From: Vampirovibrio chlorellavorus | GTDB lineage: Bacteria; Cyanobacteriota; Vampirovibrionia; Vampirovibrionales; Vampirovibrionaceae | Direction of reading: 5' to 3' | Assembly (NCBI GenBank): GCA_903866275.1 | Contig: CAIPMU010000016.1 | Span: 62,001 to 126,000 of the forward strand | Length of the DNA: 64,000 bases | Shown: positions 29,540 to 38,232 of the stretch, piece after piece | How the letters are laid out: every line of letters starts with the position of its first letter | How positions within the stretch are numbered: the stretch's first letter is position 1 | The notes under the pieces: generated by a model | What the model was told of the DNA's origin: nothing | Seen by the model: the letters and a program-made list of their open reading frames with translations, nothing else | Database searches by the model: none | Translations under genes and position numbers: made by a program

Positions 29540-31110
29540 ACGCCCGTTACGATGTGGAATTGACCAATCACGACCTGATGCCTGTTCCGCCAGCGGGGCG
29601 CACCTGGTCGGTGCTGCACTTTATGTCGCTCTGGATTGGCATGTGCATTTGCATTCCCTCCTACATGATTGCCTCCTCCCTGATTGAAGGCGGTATGAAC
29701 GTCCCTCAGGCGCTGTTCACCGTATTTCTGGGGAATGTGATTGTGTTGATTCCCATGATTTTAAATGGGCATGTGGGCGTAAAATACGGCATTCCATTTC
29801 CCATTTATGCGCGGTTGAGTTTTGGGGTTAAAGGGGCGAATATTCCAGCCTTGCTGCGTGCCATTGTGGCCTGTGGCTGGTTTGGCATTCAATGCTGGAT
29901 TGGCGGTACGGCCTTGTGCGCCATGCTGATCGCGATTTGGCCACAGGCGGCCAATTTACCCACCATTTTGCCCGAATGGATGGGCGTGAAGTTATTGCCC
30001 TTCCTCTGCTTTTTTGGCTTTTGGGGCATTAATTTATGGCTGATTCACAAGGGCATTGAATCGATTAAAAAACTGGAGAGCTTCTGCGCGCCCGTCTTGA
30101 TTCTCAGCGGATTGGGCCTGTTGATTTGGGCGGGAAATGCAGCAGGCGGTTTTCAAAGCATGCTGAGTGCGCCGTCCCAATTTAAAACCTCCGCTGAATT
30201 CTGGGCCTTTTTCATCCCCTCGCTCACAGGGATGGTCGGCTTTTGGGCCACTTTGAGTTTAAACATTCCCGATTTCACCCGCTACGCCAAAGATCAACGG
30301 TCGCAAATCTGGGGACAGGCACTCGGTTTGCCCACCACCATGACCCTCATCGCCTTTATTGGCGTAGCCGTGACCAGCGCCAGTTTTCATATTTTCGGCA
30401 CCCGCATTTGGGATCCCATTGCGCTAGTGGGAAAATTTGAAAACCCACTCATTATTTTTAGCGCGATGCTCTTAATTGGCGTGGCCACATTGGCCATGAA
30501 TGTGGCTGCAAACGTGGTCGCCCCAGCCAATGATTTCGCCAATTTAGCCCCCCGGCACATTGATTTTAAACGCGGCGGCACCCTCACAGCCCTGATTGGC
30601 TTAGTGATTATGCCCTGGAAACTGATCGCCGATCCCACAGGCTATATTTTCACCTGGCTGGTGGGCTATTCGGCTTTACTGGGGCCAGTAGCAGGCATTC
30701 TGCTCACGGATTATTTCTGGGTGCGGCGCTCGCAAGTGAATGTAGACGATCTTTATCGTCAAGTGGGTCAATATACTTACGTCAATGGCTACAATCCCGT
30801 CGCGCTGGTGGCATTGGCTGCGGGTGTTCTACCTAACATTCCCGGCTTTTTGGTCCAAATTAATGCATTAAATGCGTCTTTAGTACCCGGATTTTTCATT
30901 GAACTGTATCACTATGCCTGGTTCGCAGGATTGGCCATCGCGGGGCTGTTCTATGCCCTATTGATGAAACCGCAGCATCAACCCGCTCCCACATTCAACG
31001 CCAATTTAGCGGAACAAACGCTGCCTTTTGAATTAAGCCCCAGCGGGTTACCTGCATTGAACGCTTCGCAAGAACCCTGTCCCGTGGAGATTCACCATGC
31101 CCCAGAATAA
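29536..31110 (+). CDS. NCS1-family nucleobase transporter
   Basis: Twelve-helix-like hydrophobic pattern; VKYGIPFPIYARLSFGVKGANIPALLRAIVACGWFGIQCWIGG, LSLNIPDFTRYAKDQRSQIWGQALGLP. Confidence 0.93.
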   Translation: MNARYDVELTNHDLMPVPPAGRTWSVLHFMSLWIGMCICIPSYMIASSLIEGGMNVPQALFTVFLGNVIVLIPMILNGHVGVKYGIPFPIYARLSFGVKGANIPALLRAIVACGWFGIQCWIGGTALCAMLIAIWPQAANLPTILPEWMGVKLLPFLCFFGFWGINLWLIHKGIESIKKLESFCAPVLILSGLGLLIWAGNAAGGFQSMLSAPSQFKTSAEFWAFFIPSLTGMVGFWATLSLNIPDFTRYAKDQRSQIWGQALGLPTTMTLIAFIGVAVTSASFHIFGTRIWDPIALVGKFENPLIIFSAMLLIGVATLAMNVAANVVAPANDFANLAPRHIDFKRGGTLTALIGLVIMPWKLIADPTGYIFTWLVGYSALLGPVAGILLTDYFWVRRSQVNVDDLYRQVGQYTYVNGYNPVALVALAAGVLPNIPGFLVQINALNASLVPGFFIELYHYAWFAGLAIAGLFYALLMKPQHQPAPTFNANLAEQTLPFELSPSGLPALNASQEPCPVEIHHAPE

Positions 31111-32497
31111 TGCACTACTGACGCCCCTTGATGTGGAAACACTGACTACCCAGTTTACAGCTATCAAGCCGCCCATGAGTAGCAATGAGGCGCTGATTGA
31201 AGCTTCCCGCTGCCTGTTTTGCCATGATGCGCCCTGTACGATTGCCTGCCCGTCGGATATTGATATTCCCATGTTTATTCGCCAGATTGCCAGTCAAAAT
31301 ACGCAAGGCGCGGCCAAAACGATTTTCACACAGAATATTTTAGGCAAGAGTTGCGCCACCGTTTGCCCCACGGAAGTGCTCTGCGAGGGCAGTTGCGTCT
31401 ATCACGGCCTCAACGAAAAGCCGATTGACATTGGGCGCTTGCAAGGTTACGCCACCGATTTCGCCATTGAACACAATATTCGCTTTTTTAAAGCCGGTCA
31501 ATCCACCGGAAAAAAAGTGGCCGTGATTGGCGGCGGCCCGGCGGGTTTAAGCTGCGCTCACGAATTAACCCGGCTGGGGCATGCCGTGGTGGTCTTTGAA
31601 GGTAGCCCGGCAGCGGGCGGATTAAATCGCTACGGGGTTGCACCGTATAAGTTCAGCAACGCCGATGTTGAACGCGAAGTCGATTATGTTTCAGAAATTG
31701 GTTTTGAGATACGAACCGGCACTCGGGTGCTCACCGAGCGCAGCTCCGAAAGCAATGCAACTCAGCCTTTACTCAGCGAACTGGAATCAAAATTTGACGC
31801 TCTGTTCCTCAGTATCGGCTTGGGACAATCCCACCGGCCGGGCATTCCGGGCGAGCAGTTGCCTGAAGTACAAGGCGCTGCGGAATTTATCTACCAATTG
31901 CGCGAGCAGAATATACGGGTGCCCGTGGGTCGCCGCGTGGTGGTGGTCGGTGCTGGGAATACGGCCATTGATGCCGCCGTGGAATGCGCCAAACTGGGCG
32001 CAGAAGTAACTGTGATTTACCGCCGTCGTCCCGAAGATCAATCGGCGTATGGGTTTGAAGTGGACCACGCTAAATTGGCCGGGGTGAACTTTCTTTACCT
32101 AACCAGCCCGGTGGAAATTGTTGGCGAGCAGCATGTGGAAGGCCTGCGCTGCGTACACAATGAAGTCAGTTCAACCACCACTCCTGACGCAAACCTCTTC
32201 TCATCCCCTCCCGGAAAAGTGGACATTCAACCCATTGCGAATTCAGAATTCATCTTGCCTTGCGATATGGTAATTTTTGCCACGGGACAGGAAAAAATGG
32301 TGGACTTTTATAGCCAAATTCCCGGCCTCAAGCTGGAGCGAGGCAAAGTGGACGTGAACGCCCAATTTCAAACCGGCAACCCCAAATATTTTGCCGGTGG
32401 CGATTGCGTAAATGGCGGCAAAGAAGTGGTCAATGCCGTGGCCCACGGCCGTGATGCGGCACGCGGCATCGATCAGTTTTTAATGGGAGGAGCCTAA
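31097..32497 (+). CDS. preT: NAD-dependent dihydropyrimidine dehydrogenase subunit PreT
   Basis: Cys cluster CLFCHDAPCTIACPSDIDIPMFIRQI, FAD/NAD motifs VAVIGGGPAGLSCAHEL and VVVVGAGNTAIDAAVECAKLGAEVTVIYRR. Confidence 0.94.
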   Translation: MPQNNALLTPLDVETLTTQFTAIKPPMSSNEALIEASRCLFCHDAPCTIACPSDIDIPMFIRQIASQNTQGAAKTIFTQNILGKSCATVCPTEVLCEGSCVYHGLNEKPIDIGRLQGYATDFAIEHNIRFFKAGQSTGKKVAVIGGGPAGLSCAHELTRLGHAVVVFEGSPAAGGLNRYGVAPYKFSNADVEREVDYVSEIGFEIRTGTRVLTERSSESNATQPLLSELESKFDALFLSIGLGQSHRPGIPGEQLPEVQGAAEFIYQLREQNIRVPVGRRVVVVGAGNTAIDAAVECAKLGAEVTVIYRRRPEDQSAYGFEVDHAKLAGVNFLYLTSPVEIVGEQHVEGLRCVHNEVSSTTTPDANLFSSPPGKVDIQPIANSEFILPCDMVIFATGQEKMVDFYSQIPGLKLERGKVDVNAQFQTGNPKYFAGGDCVNGGKEVVNAVAHGRDAARGIDQFLMGGA

Positions 32498-32499
32498 AA

Positions 32500-33762
32500 A
32501 TGGCGGATTTAAGGGTCAACTTCGCAGGTATTGATGCCCCGAACCCATTTTGGCTGGCCTCCGCGCCGCCAACGAACACCGGTTATCAGGTGCAAAATGC
32601 CTTTCGGGCGGGCTGGGGTGGCGCGGTCTGGAAGACTTTAGGGCAGCCCATTGTCAACGTGTCCAGCCGCTATGGGGCGATGCGCTATAAAAATATGCGC
32701 ATTGCCGGGCTGAATAACATTGAGCTGATCACCGATCGCTCGCTGGAAACCAATTTAGCCGAGATGAAAACGGTGAAGGAAAACTTCCCCAACCACGCGC
32801 TGATTGCCTCCATGATGTGGGAAACGCGCGAGGAGTGGCACCACGGCGTGAAAGCCTGCGAGGACATTGGGGTCGATGGATTTGAACTCAATTTTGGTTG
32901 CCCCCACGGCATGTGTGAACGCGGCATGGGCTCCGCGGTAGGGCAGAATCCAGCGGTGGCGGAACGCATTACCGGCTGGGTGAAAGAAGTGGCCACCAAG
33001 CCGGTCATCGTCAAATTAACCCCCAATATCACGGATATTACAGTAGCCGGATTGGCGGCCCAGCGGGGTGGCGCGGACGCGGTTTCGTTGATCAACACCA
33101 TCAATTCCGTGACCGGCATTAATTTGGACACCATGACCCCCAACCCTTCAGTGGATGGACTTTCCAGTCACGGGGGCTATTGCGGCCCGGCGGTTAAACC
33201 CATTGCCTTGAATATGGTTTCGGAGCTTTACAATCATCCGGATTTTCACCTGCCTATTTCAGGAATAGGCGGGATTGAAACCTGGCAAGACGCTTCCGAG
33301 TTCTTGTTAATGGGCGCATCCTCGGTGCAAGTGTGTACAGCGGTCATGCATTACGGTTACCGCATTGTGGATGAATTAATCTCGGGGCTCAGCAATTATC
33401 TGGATCAGCAGGGCATGCAGACCCCTACGGATTTAACGGGCATCGCGGCCCGAAAATTGCGCCGCTGGGAACAACTGGATTTAAATTACAAAGTCATCGC
33501 GGCCATTGATGCTGAGAAATGCATTGGCTGCCAGCTTTGTTATATTGCCTGCGAAGACGGGGCGCATCAGTCGATTGCCCTGCAAGCACATACTCGAGTG
33601 CCCAAAATTAAGGAAGACGACTGCGTGGGATGTAACTTATGCAGTCTGGTTTGCCCGGTGGATGAGTGCATCACCATGACTCCGGTTCCCCAAGGCAACG
33701 GGCAACTCACCTGGCCGGAGCACCCCGCCAACCCCAACCGTAAACAAGCCGCACTGCATTAA
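32500..33762 (+). CDS. preA: NAD-dependent dihydropyrimidine dehydrogenase subunit PreA
   Basis: DHOD-like barrel (NPFWLASAPPTNTGYQVQNAFRAGWGGAVWKT) plus two 4Fe-4S motifs (CIGCQLCYIAC, CVGCNLCSLVCP). Confidence 0.95.
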   Translation: MADLRVNFAGIDAPNPFWLASAPPTNTGYQVQNAFRAGWGGAVWKTLGQPIVNVSSRYGAMRYKNMRIAGLNNIELITDRSLETNLAEMKTVKENFPNHALIASMMWETREEWHHGVKACEDIGVDGFELNFGCPHGMCERGMGSAVGQNPAVAERITGWVKEVATKPVIVKLTPNITDITVAGLAAQRGGADAVSLINTINSVTGINLDTMTPNPSVDGLSSHGGYCGPAVKPIALNMVSELYNHPDFHLPISGIGGIETWQDASEFLLMGASSVQVCTAVMHYGYRIVDELISGLSNYLDQQGMQTPTDLTGIAARKLRRWEQLDLNYKVIAAIDAEKCIGCQLCYIACEDGAHQSIALQAHTRVPKIKEDDCVGCNLCSLVCPVDECITMTPVPQGNGQLTWPEHPANPNRKQAALH

Positions 33763-33828
33763 AGAAAAAGAATTCCTCAATAAGCTTTGAATTCAAGCTG
33801 AAATAATTTTGGTTTATCGAGTTTGAAG

Positions 33829-34536
33829 CTAAGGCACATGATCGTCGGGGCAATTAAAACGTAAATAAATGCGGTCGCCCGCGCCCACCAAAACGTTGTT
33901 GTAATGATACTGTTCGATAAACGAATCGGTTGTAATGTCCGGAATAACATTCTCTCGAATGCCCAGCATGGATGCCCAAACGGAGCGATCCGTGCCAAGG
34001 CGGCGCTGAACCATGTTATTCAACAGGCGCGTGGAACGCGATAAAGACACTTGCCAAACAGACGTGTTCGCATCCTGAGGCAACAGCCAGCCCCCTTCGG
34101 TATCGGGCGCTGCCCACACGGGGATCACACCGACATCCAGCGTGCTGGCCTTGGTGAACTGAATCCGGATTTTACCGGGAGGGCCGGTGCGCTCTCCCAC
34201 TTTAACGCCCGTCACCCGGCCTTGCAGCATGGTGCCCGAGGGCAACGTCAGGGCTTCATTCAGCGCCAGCGGATGCTCCAGTACGCCCTGAACCGGTTCG
34301 CCCAAACGGTACAACCGGGAAGAAAGGGGCGTGGACATCAACACGCCCGCCCGCTGCGGCAAGCACTCAGCAAAAGCTTGCCCGGCCCAAAGCACCATTA
34401 AACACAAACCCGGCAACAATCCGATCAAGCATCCGCGAAAGACCGCCAGCCAACCCCAGTCAGGCTGAGCCGATGTGCTTCGATTGATCAAAATCCGATC
34501 AACATACATGCCCAACCGCTCCTTCTGCAAACGCAA
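33829..34536 (-). CDS. Exported/membrane-anchored hypothetical protein
   Basis: 235 aa; hydrophobic signal GCLIGLLPGLCLMVLWAGQAFA. Confidence 0.6.
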   Translation of the reverse strand: MRLQKERLGMYVDRILINRSTSAQPDWGWLAVFRGCLIGLLPGLCLMVLWAGQAFAECLPQRAGVLMSTPLSSRLYRLGEPVQGVLEHPLALNEALTLPSGTMLQGRVTGVKVGERTGPPGKIRIQFTKASTLDVGVIPVWAAPDTEGGWLLPQDANTSVWQVSLSRSTRLLNNMVQRRLGTDRSVWASMLGIRENVIPDITTDSFIEQYHYNNVLVGAGDRIYLRFNCPDDHVP

Positions 34537-34660
34537 TGATTCACTTATTCCGCAAAACCAGTTTCATCGTAAAGCAATTGCAGTCATTCGCCAAGCTTAG
34601 GCCCAAGAAACTGAACCGTTCACGCCCAGCAGAATACACTCGCTGCCACCGCTCAAACTC

Positions 34661-34708
34661 ACTGTTGGCCATCTCATCTCAACAAGTGGAAATGAGATGG
34701 CCAACAGT
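34661..34708. repeat. 17-bp perfect inverted repeat in divergent intergenic region
   Basis: actgttggccatctcat (34661-34677) / atgagatggccaacagt (34692-34708), 14-nt loop, followed on + by ccaactttttcg. Confidence 0.85.
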
Positions 34709-34733
34709 CCAACTTTTTCGATATGATTACGGC

Positions 34734-35030
34734 ATGAGCCTCACAGACATCCCACAGGAATATCACGCGTTTTACCAGAGCCTTAGCCCGCTGGAACAGT
34801 CAGCTTGGCATCGTTTGTATGCTGTCTTTCAATGCGTGCAACCTCAAAAACCGGAAAAAGGGATCAAAACCCTGATTTTACGAGCCCGCGACATGGCCAG
34901 CCAGCAAAACATTGCGTTGGCTATCGCACTGGAAAGCATACTGGCCGGGGCCACCGAGCGCACTGAACGGCGGGTTCAACTGCTAAAACAGTGCCGCTTA
35001 AAAGCAGCACCCGCTAACGATTTGAATTAA
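34734..35030 (+). CDS. Hypothetical protein
   Basis: ATG at 34734 (MSLTDIPQEYHAFYQSLSPLEQSAWHRLYAVFQ); the longer track ORF from 34536 would read through the hairpin. Confidence 0.6.
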   Translation: MSLTDIPQEYHAFYQSLSPLEQSAWHRLYAVFQCVQPQKPEKGIKTLILRARDMASQQNIALAIALESILAGATERTERRVQLLKQCRLKAAPANDLN

Positions 35031-35070
35031 AGCCCCCTGCTCAACTATTTTATGAATTCATGGAAAATTC

Positions 35071-35421
35071 GTGATGGATCTCAATAAATTACTCGCCGCA
35101 CTGAAAGCCCCCACGACCATTCAGGAACACCCGGACTGGGCTGAATTTAAAACGCGCAAATTTCCCAAAACGGTCAGCTTCTATTACACCACTCAGGACG
35201 GTCAGGAAGCCTACTGGGATCAGGCCCGGATTATTAAACTCGATTTAAAGCGGCTGCACCTGATTATTGAAGGGGCGCATCAGGATCCCCTCAAGTTTGA
35301 AATCTCCAAGATCATGCACTGCAAAGACGCGCAAACCGGCGAAAAAGTGCAGGATATTTTCTTTGAACTCACGCGCATGTGGCGAGAAGTCTATGAACCA
35401 GCAATGGACGAATTGCCCTAG
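35071..35421 (+). CDS. Hypothetical protein
   Basis: 116 aa ORF followed by a strong terminator. Confidence 0.65.
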   Translation: MMDLNKLLAALKAPTTIQEHPDWAEFKTRKFPKTVSFYYTTQDGQEAYWDQARIIKLDLKRLHLIIEGAHQDPLKFEISKIMHCKDAQTGEKVQDIFFELTRMWREVYEPAMDELP

Positions 35422-35460
35422 AAAAACCCTTGGCACAAGCTCTGAAATTTACGCTCCAAA

Positions 35461-35495
35461 AATGAATGGCTCCGTTAATAACGGAGCCATTCATT
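35461..35495. terminator. Bidirectional Rho-independent terminator between convergent genes
   Basis: aatgaatggctccgtt-aat-aacggagccattcatt followed by T-rich sequence. Confidence 0.85.
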
Positions 35496-35517
35496 TTATC
35501 CGTTTTTTTATGCGGTT

Positions 35518-35970
35518 CTAATCGCCATCCCCATCCCAATCGCGGTGGTGTCCATGGCCATAGTGGTGCCCTCGGCCATGTCGGCCATATCCGGGATTTC
35601 CATAAAATCCCTGATTCCTATAATTACCCGCGTTGTTATACCTGGGTGCATAACCGCCATAACGATTCTGAGAGGTGAGATACTGATACCCCACGCCTGC
35701 CGCACTGCCCAGCAAGGCCCCTTTCACCCCGGCTCCAACGGGATCACGTCGCGACAATAGCCCACCGGCCACCGCCCCGATACCACCACCTATCAACGCT
35801 TTTTGAATATATGGATGGTAGTTAGACCCATAACCTCCCTGATCCCGATAGGGGTAATAACGCGCCTGGGCAGGCATCATGCCAAGGGTGTTCGCAGCGA
35901 GGAGCAAGCCCAAAAGCCCCCACGCCATCCGGGCTCTGATTTGAATAAACGGTTGCATCAAAGCATTCAT
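35518..35970 (-). CDS. Exported glycine-zipper protein with Gly/Tyr/His-rich tail
   Basis: Signal peptide (WGLLGLLLAANTLGMMPAQA), ALIGGGIGAVAGGLLSRRDPVGAGVKGALLGSAAGVGYQY glycine zipper, HGRGHHYGHGHHRDWDGDGD tail. Confidence 0.75.
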   Translation of the reverse strand: MNALMQPFIQIRARMAWGLLGLLLAANTLGMMPAQARYYPYRDQGGYGSNYHPYIQKALIGGGIGAVAGGLLSRRDPVGAGVKGALLGSAAGVGYQYLTSQNRYGGYAPRYNNAGNYRNQGFYGNPGYGRHGRGHHYGHGHHRDWDGDGD

Positions 35971-36278
35971 GATTTTAAACCTCCGATTTCAGTGTGCTGC
36001 AATAACATGGGGTCAGAACAACCAACCTGACGGTGTCGTGTGATTTTTTTATTCTCTTTTGGTTCAGATTACTGCCAGTAGACGCGAAGCTCTGATATAA
36101 GTTCCGGCACAGTTTATGTAACGAAACTGGCGCTTATAGGGCTCTCTAAAAGTTATCCTACGTTATCCATTTTCATGCAGCATGACAAGCCTGTTTCTTG
36201 ACCAAAACCAGAAGTCAGTCAACAATAGGGACAACTGCCAAAACTCAAAACTTCAGCCCGCAATATGGACGATGAATC

Positions 36279-36890
36279 ATGGGCCGAAAAAAAATACTCC
36301 ACAACCGGGACAGTCTCATTTTAGATGCGGCCTGCTTGCTGTTCTCCAAAACCAGCTATGAGCGAACCACGCTGGATGACATCGCATTTCAGGCGGGCAT
36401 TAGCAAAGGCAGCATTTATCTGGAATTTCCAAGTAAAGAGGAAATTCTGTACCAGTTGTTGCAACGCTTTAAAGCACAAGAGCTGGCCGACATGCGTCGC
36501 ATTGCGGCCAAAAAATCAGGCTCACCGCTGGGCCAGCTGAAAACCATGCTCGTTCATAACATGGGCACCATTTACGATTCCATGCAGCAAACCCAACTCA
36601 GCATGGAGGATCTCATGCAGAGCCGCGAACATTTGTATGAGAGACTAAAACCCTTTATTGAGGCGCGCCTGAGCCTGATTGAAAGCCTGCTGGAACGCGC
36701 CGAAACAGCCGGAGAAATTCCCCCACTCAATGGGCAGCAGGCTCATAAAGCCCATCTGATCATGTTGGCCCTGCGCGGGGTTTTACCGCCCTATCGCGAG
36801 GGCACTCCACGGAATCATTTACAAGCCGAAGGCGCTGAATTACTCGATTTAGTTTTGAATGGACTACGACATCATGCCGCAACCGTATAA
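36279..36890 (+). CDS. TetR/AcrR-family regulator
   Basis: DAACLLFSKTSYERTTLDDIAFQAGISKGSIYLEFPSKEEILYQLL HTH. Confidence 0.92.
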   Translation: MGRKKILHNRDSLILDAACLLFSKTSYERTTLDDIAFQAGISKGSIYLEFPSKEEILYQLLQRFKAQELADMRRIAAKKSGSPLGQLKTMLVHNMGTIYDSMQQTQLSMEDLMQSREHLYERLKPFIEARLSLIESLLERAETAGEIPPLNGQQAHKAHLIMLALRGVLPPYREGTPRNHLQAEGAELLDLVLNGLRHHAATV

Positions 36891-38232
36891 TGGGTCGCAA
36901 AGCAATCAATCACCGAGCACCAGTTCCGGTGGGAAGGCCTCTCGCTGGCTGTTGGCGGTCGTGCTGCTTTCAATACTGGGGCTGATTTACTGGTTTTTTC
37001 ATCAACCCACCACACCGGAAGCCCAACCGGGACAGGCCAAAAAGCCACCCACCCCGGTCGTCTTAACCCCGGTAACCACACAAACGGCTCCGTTGGAACT
37101 CAAAACCATCGGCAACGTGGAAAGCATTTCATCCGTCAGCCTAAAATCTCAAATAGACGGCATTATTACCAGCATTCGCATTAAAGAAGGCGATTCGGTT
37201 CAGCGGGGTCAATTGCTGTTTACACTCGATACCCGCCCGGTTGAGGCTGAGATTGCCCAAGCACAAGCCACGGTCAGCAAAGATCAGGCACAAGTGGCCC
37301 AGGCTCAGGCACAACTCAGCAAGGATGAGGCGCAAGTGCGTCAGGCCCGAGCCAACATCCGGCGCGATCAGGCGCAAGAAGAATTTGCCCACGCACAGGA
37401 AAAACGCTACGCCTCCCTGCTGGCTCAGCAGTTTGTTTCATCGAGTGAAGCCGAACAGGCCGTCGCCGCTAGCCGTTCCGCCGAACAGACCGTGGTGGCC
37501 GATCGCGCCGCGCTACAAAACAGCAAGGCCATTCTGGATGCGGACAAGGCGGCCATTGCCAGCGCCCAAGCCACGGTTCAGGCCGATCAAGCCAATCTGG
37601 AGAGCAGCAGGATCAAGCTGACCTACTGCTATATTCGCGCGCCGTTTAGCGGACGCACGGGCAGTTTAAAAGTCCATGTGGGCGATACAGTTCAGACCAA
37701 CAGCACCCCGCTGCTGATGCTATCCCAGTTAAACCCCATCGAAGTCGGCTTTTCCATCCCGGAGCAAGCCATCGAAAGCATCCGCAATCACGCCAAAGGC
37801 AAGCCCTTCCCGGTTTCCGTGATCACCCGCGAGAACCCGCCCACTCGGCTGACGGGTTATTTAAAATTCGTGGAAAACAGCGTCGATACCAGCACCGGCA
37901 CCTTGCGACTCAAGGCCATCTTTGCCAATGAAAACCACCTGTGGCCGGGGCAGTTCGTGGACGTCAGCCTGCAACTGGCCCAACAGCCCAACGCGCTGGT
38001 CATTCCATCCCAGGCAATTCAGAATGGACAAAAAGGTGATTACGTCTTTATCAATCAGGGTGGCAAGGCCGTGATGCGTGCCGTGATTGTGGATCGGGTA
38101 GTCAACGACATGGCCGTCATTCGCGCCGGTCTTTCGCTGGGAGATTCCGTAGTGACCGACGGGCAATTCCAGCTCACGCCCAATGCGCCCATTCGGCCAA
38201 CCGGTAGCCCCGGCCGAGGACAATCGCGATGA
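36859..38232 (+). CDS. RND efflux periplasmic adaptor (MdtA-like)
   Basis: N-terminal TM, VSLKSQIDGIITSIRIKEGDSVQRGQLLFTLD, long coiled coil, IRAPFSGRTGSLKVHVGDTV; overlaps tetR end. Confidence 0.92.
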   Translation: MDYDIMPQPYNGSQSNQSPSTSSGGKASRWLLAVVLLSILGLIYWFFHQPTTPEAQPGQAKKPPTPVVLTPVTTQTAPLELKTIGNVESISSVSLKSQIDGIITSIRIKEGDSVQRGQLLFTLDTRPVEAEIAQAQATVSKDQAQVAQAQAQLSKDEAQVRQARANIRRDQAQEEFAHAQEKRYASLLAQQFVSSSEAEQAVAASRSAEQTVVADRAALQNSKAILDADKAAIASAQATVQADQANLESSRIKLTYCYIRAPFSGRTGSLKVHVGDTVQTNSTPLLMLSQLNPIEVGFSIPEQAIESIRNHAKGKPFPVSVITRENPPTRLTGYLKFVENSVDTSTGTLRLKAIFANENHLWPGQFVDVSLQLAQQPNALVIPSQAIQNGQKGDYVFINQGGKAVMRAVIVDRVVNDMAVIRAGLSLGDSVVTDGQFQLTPNAPIRPTGSPGRGQSR

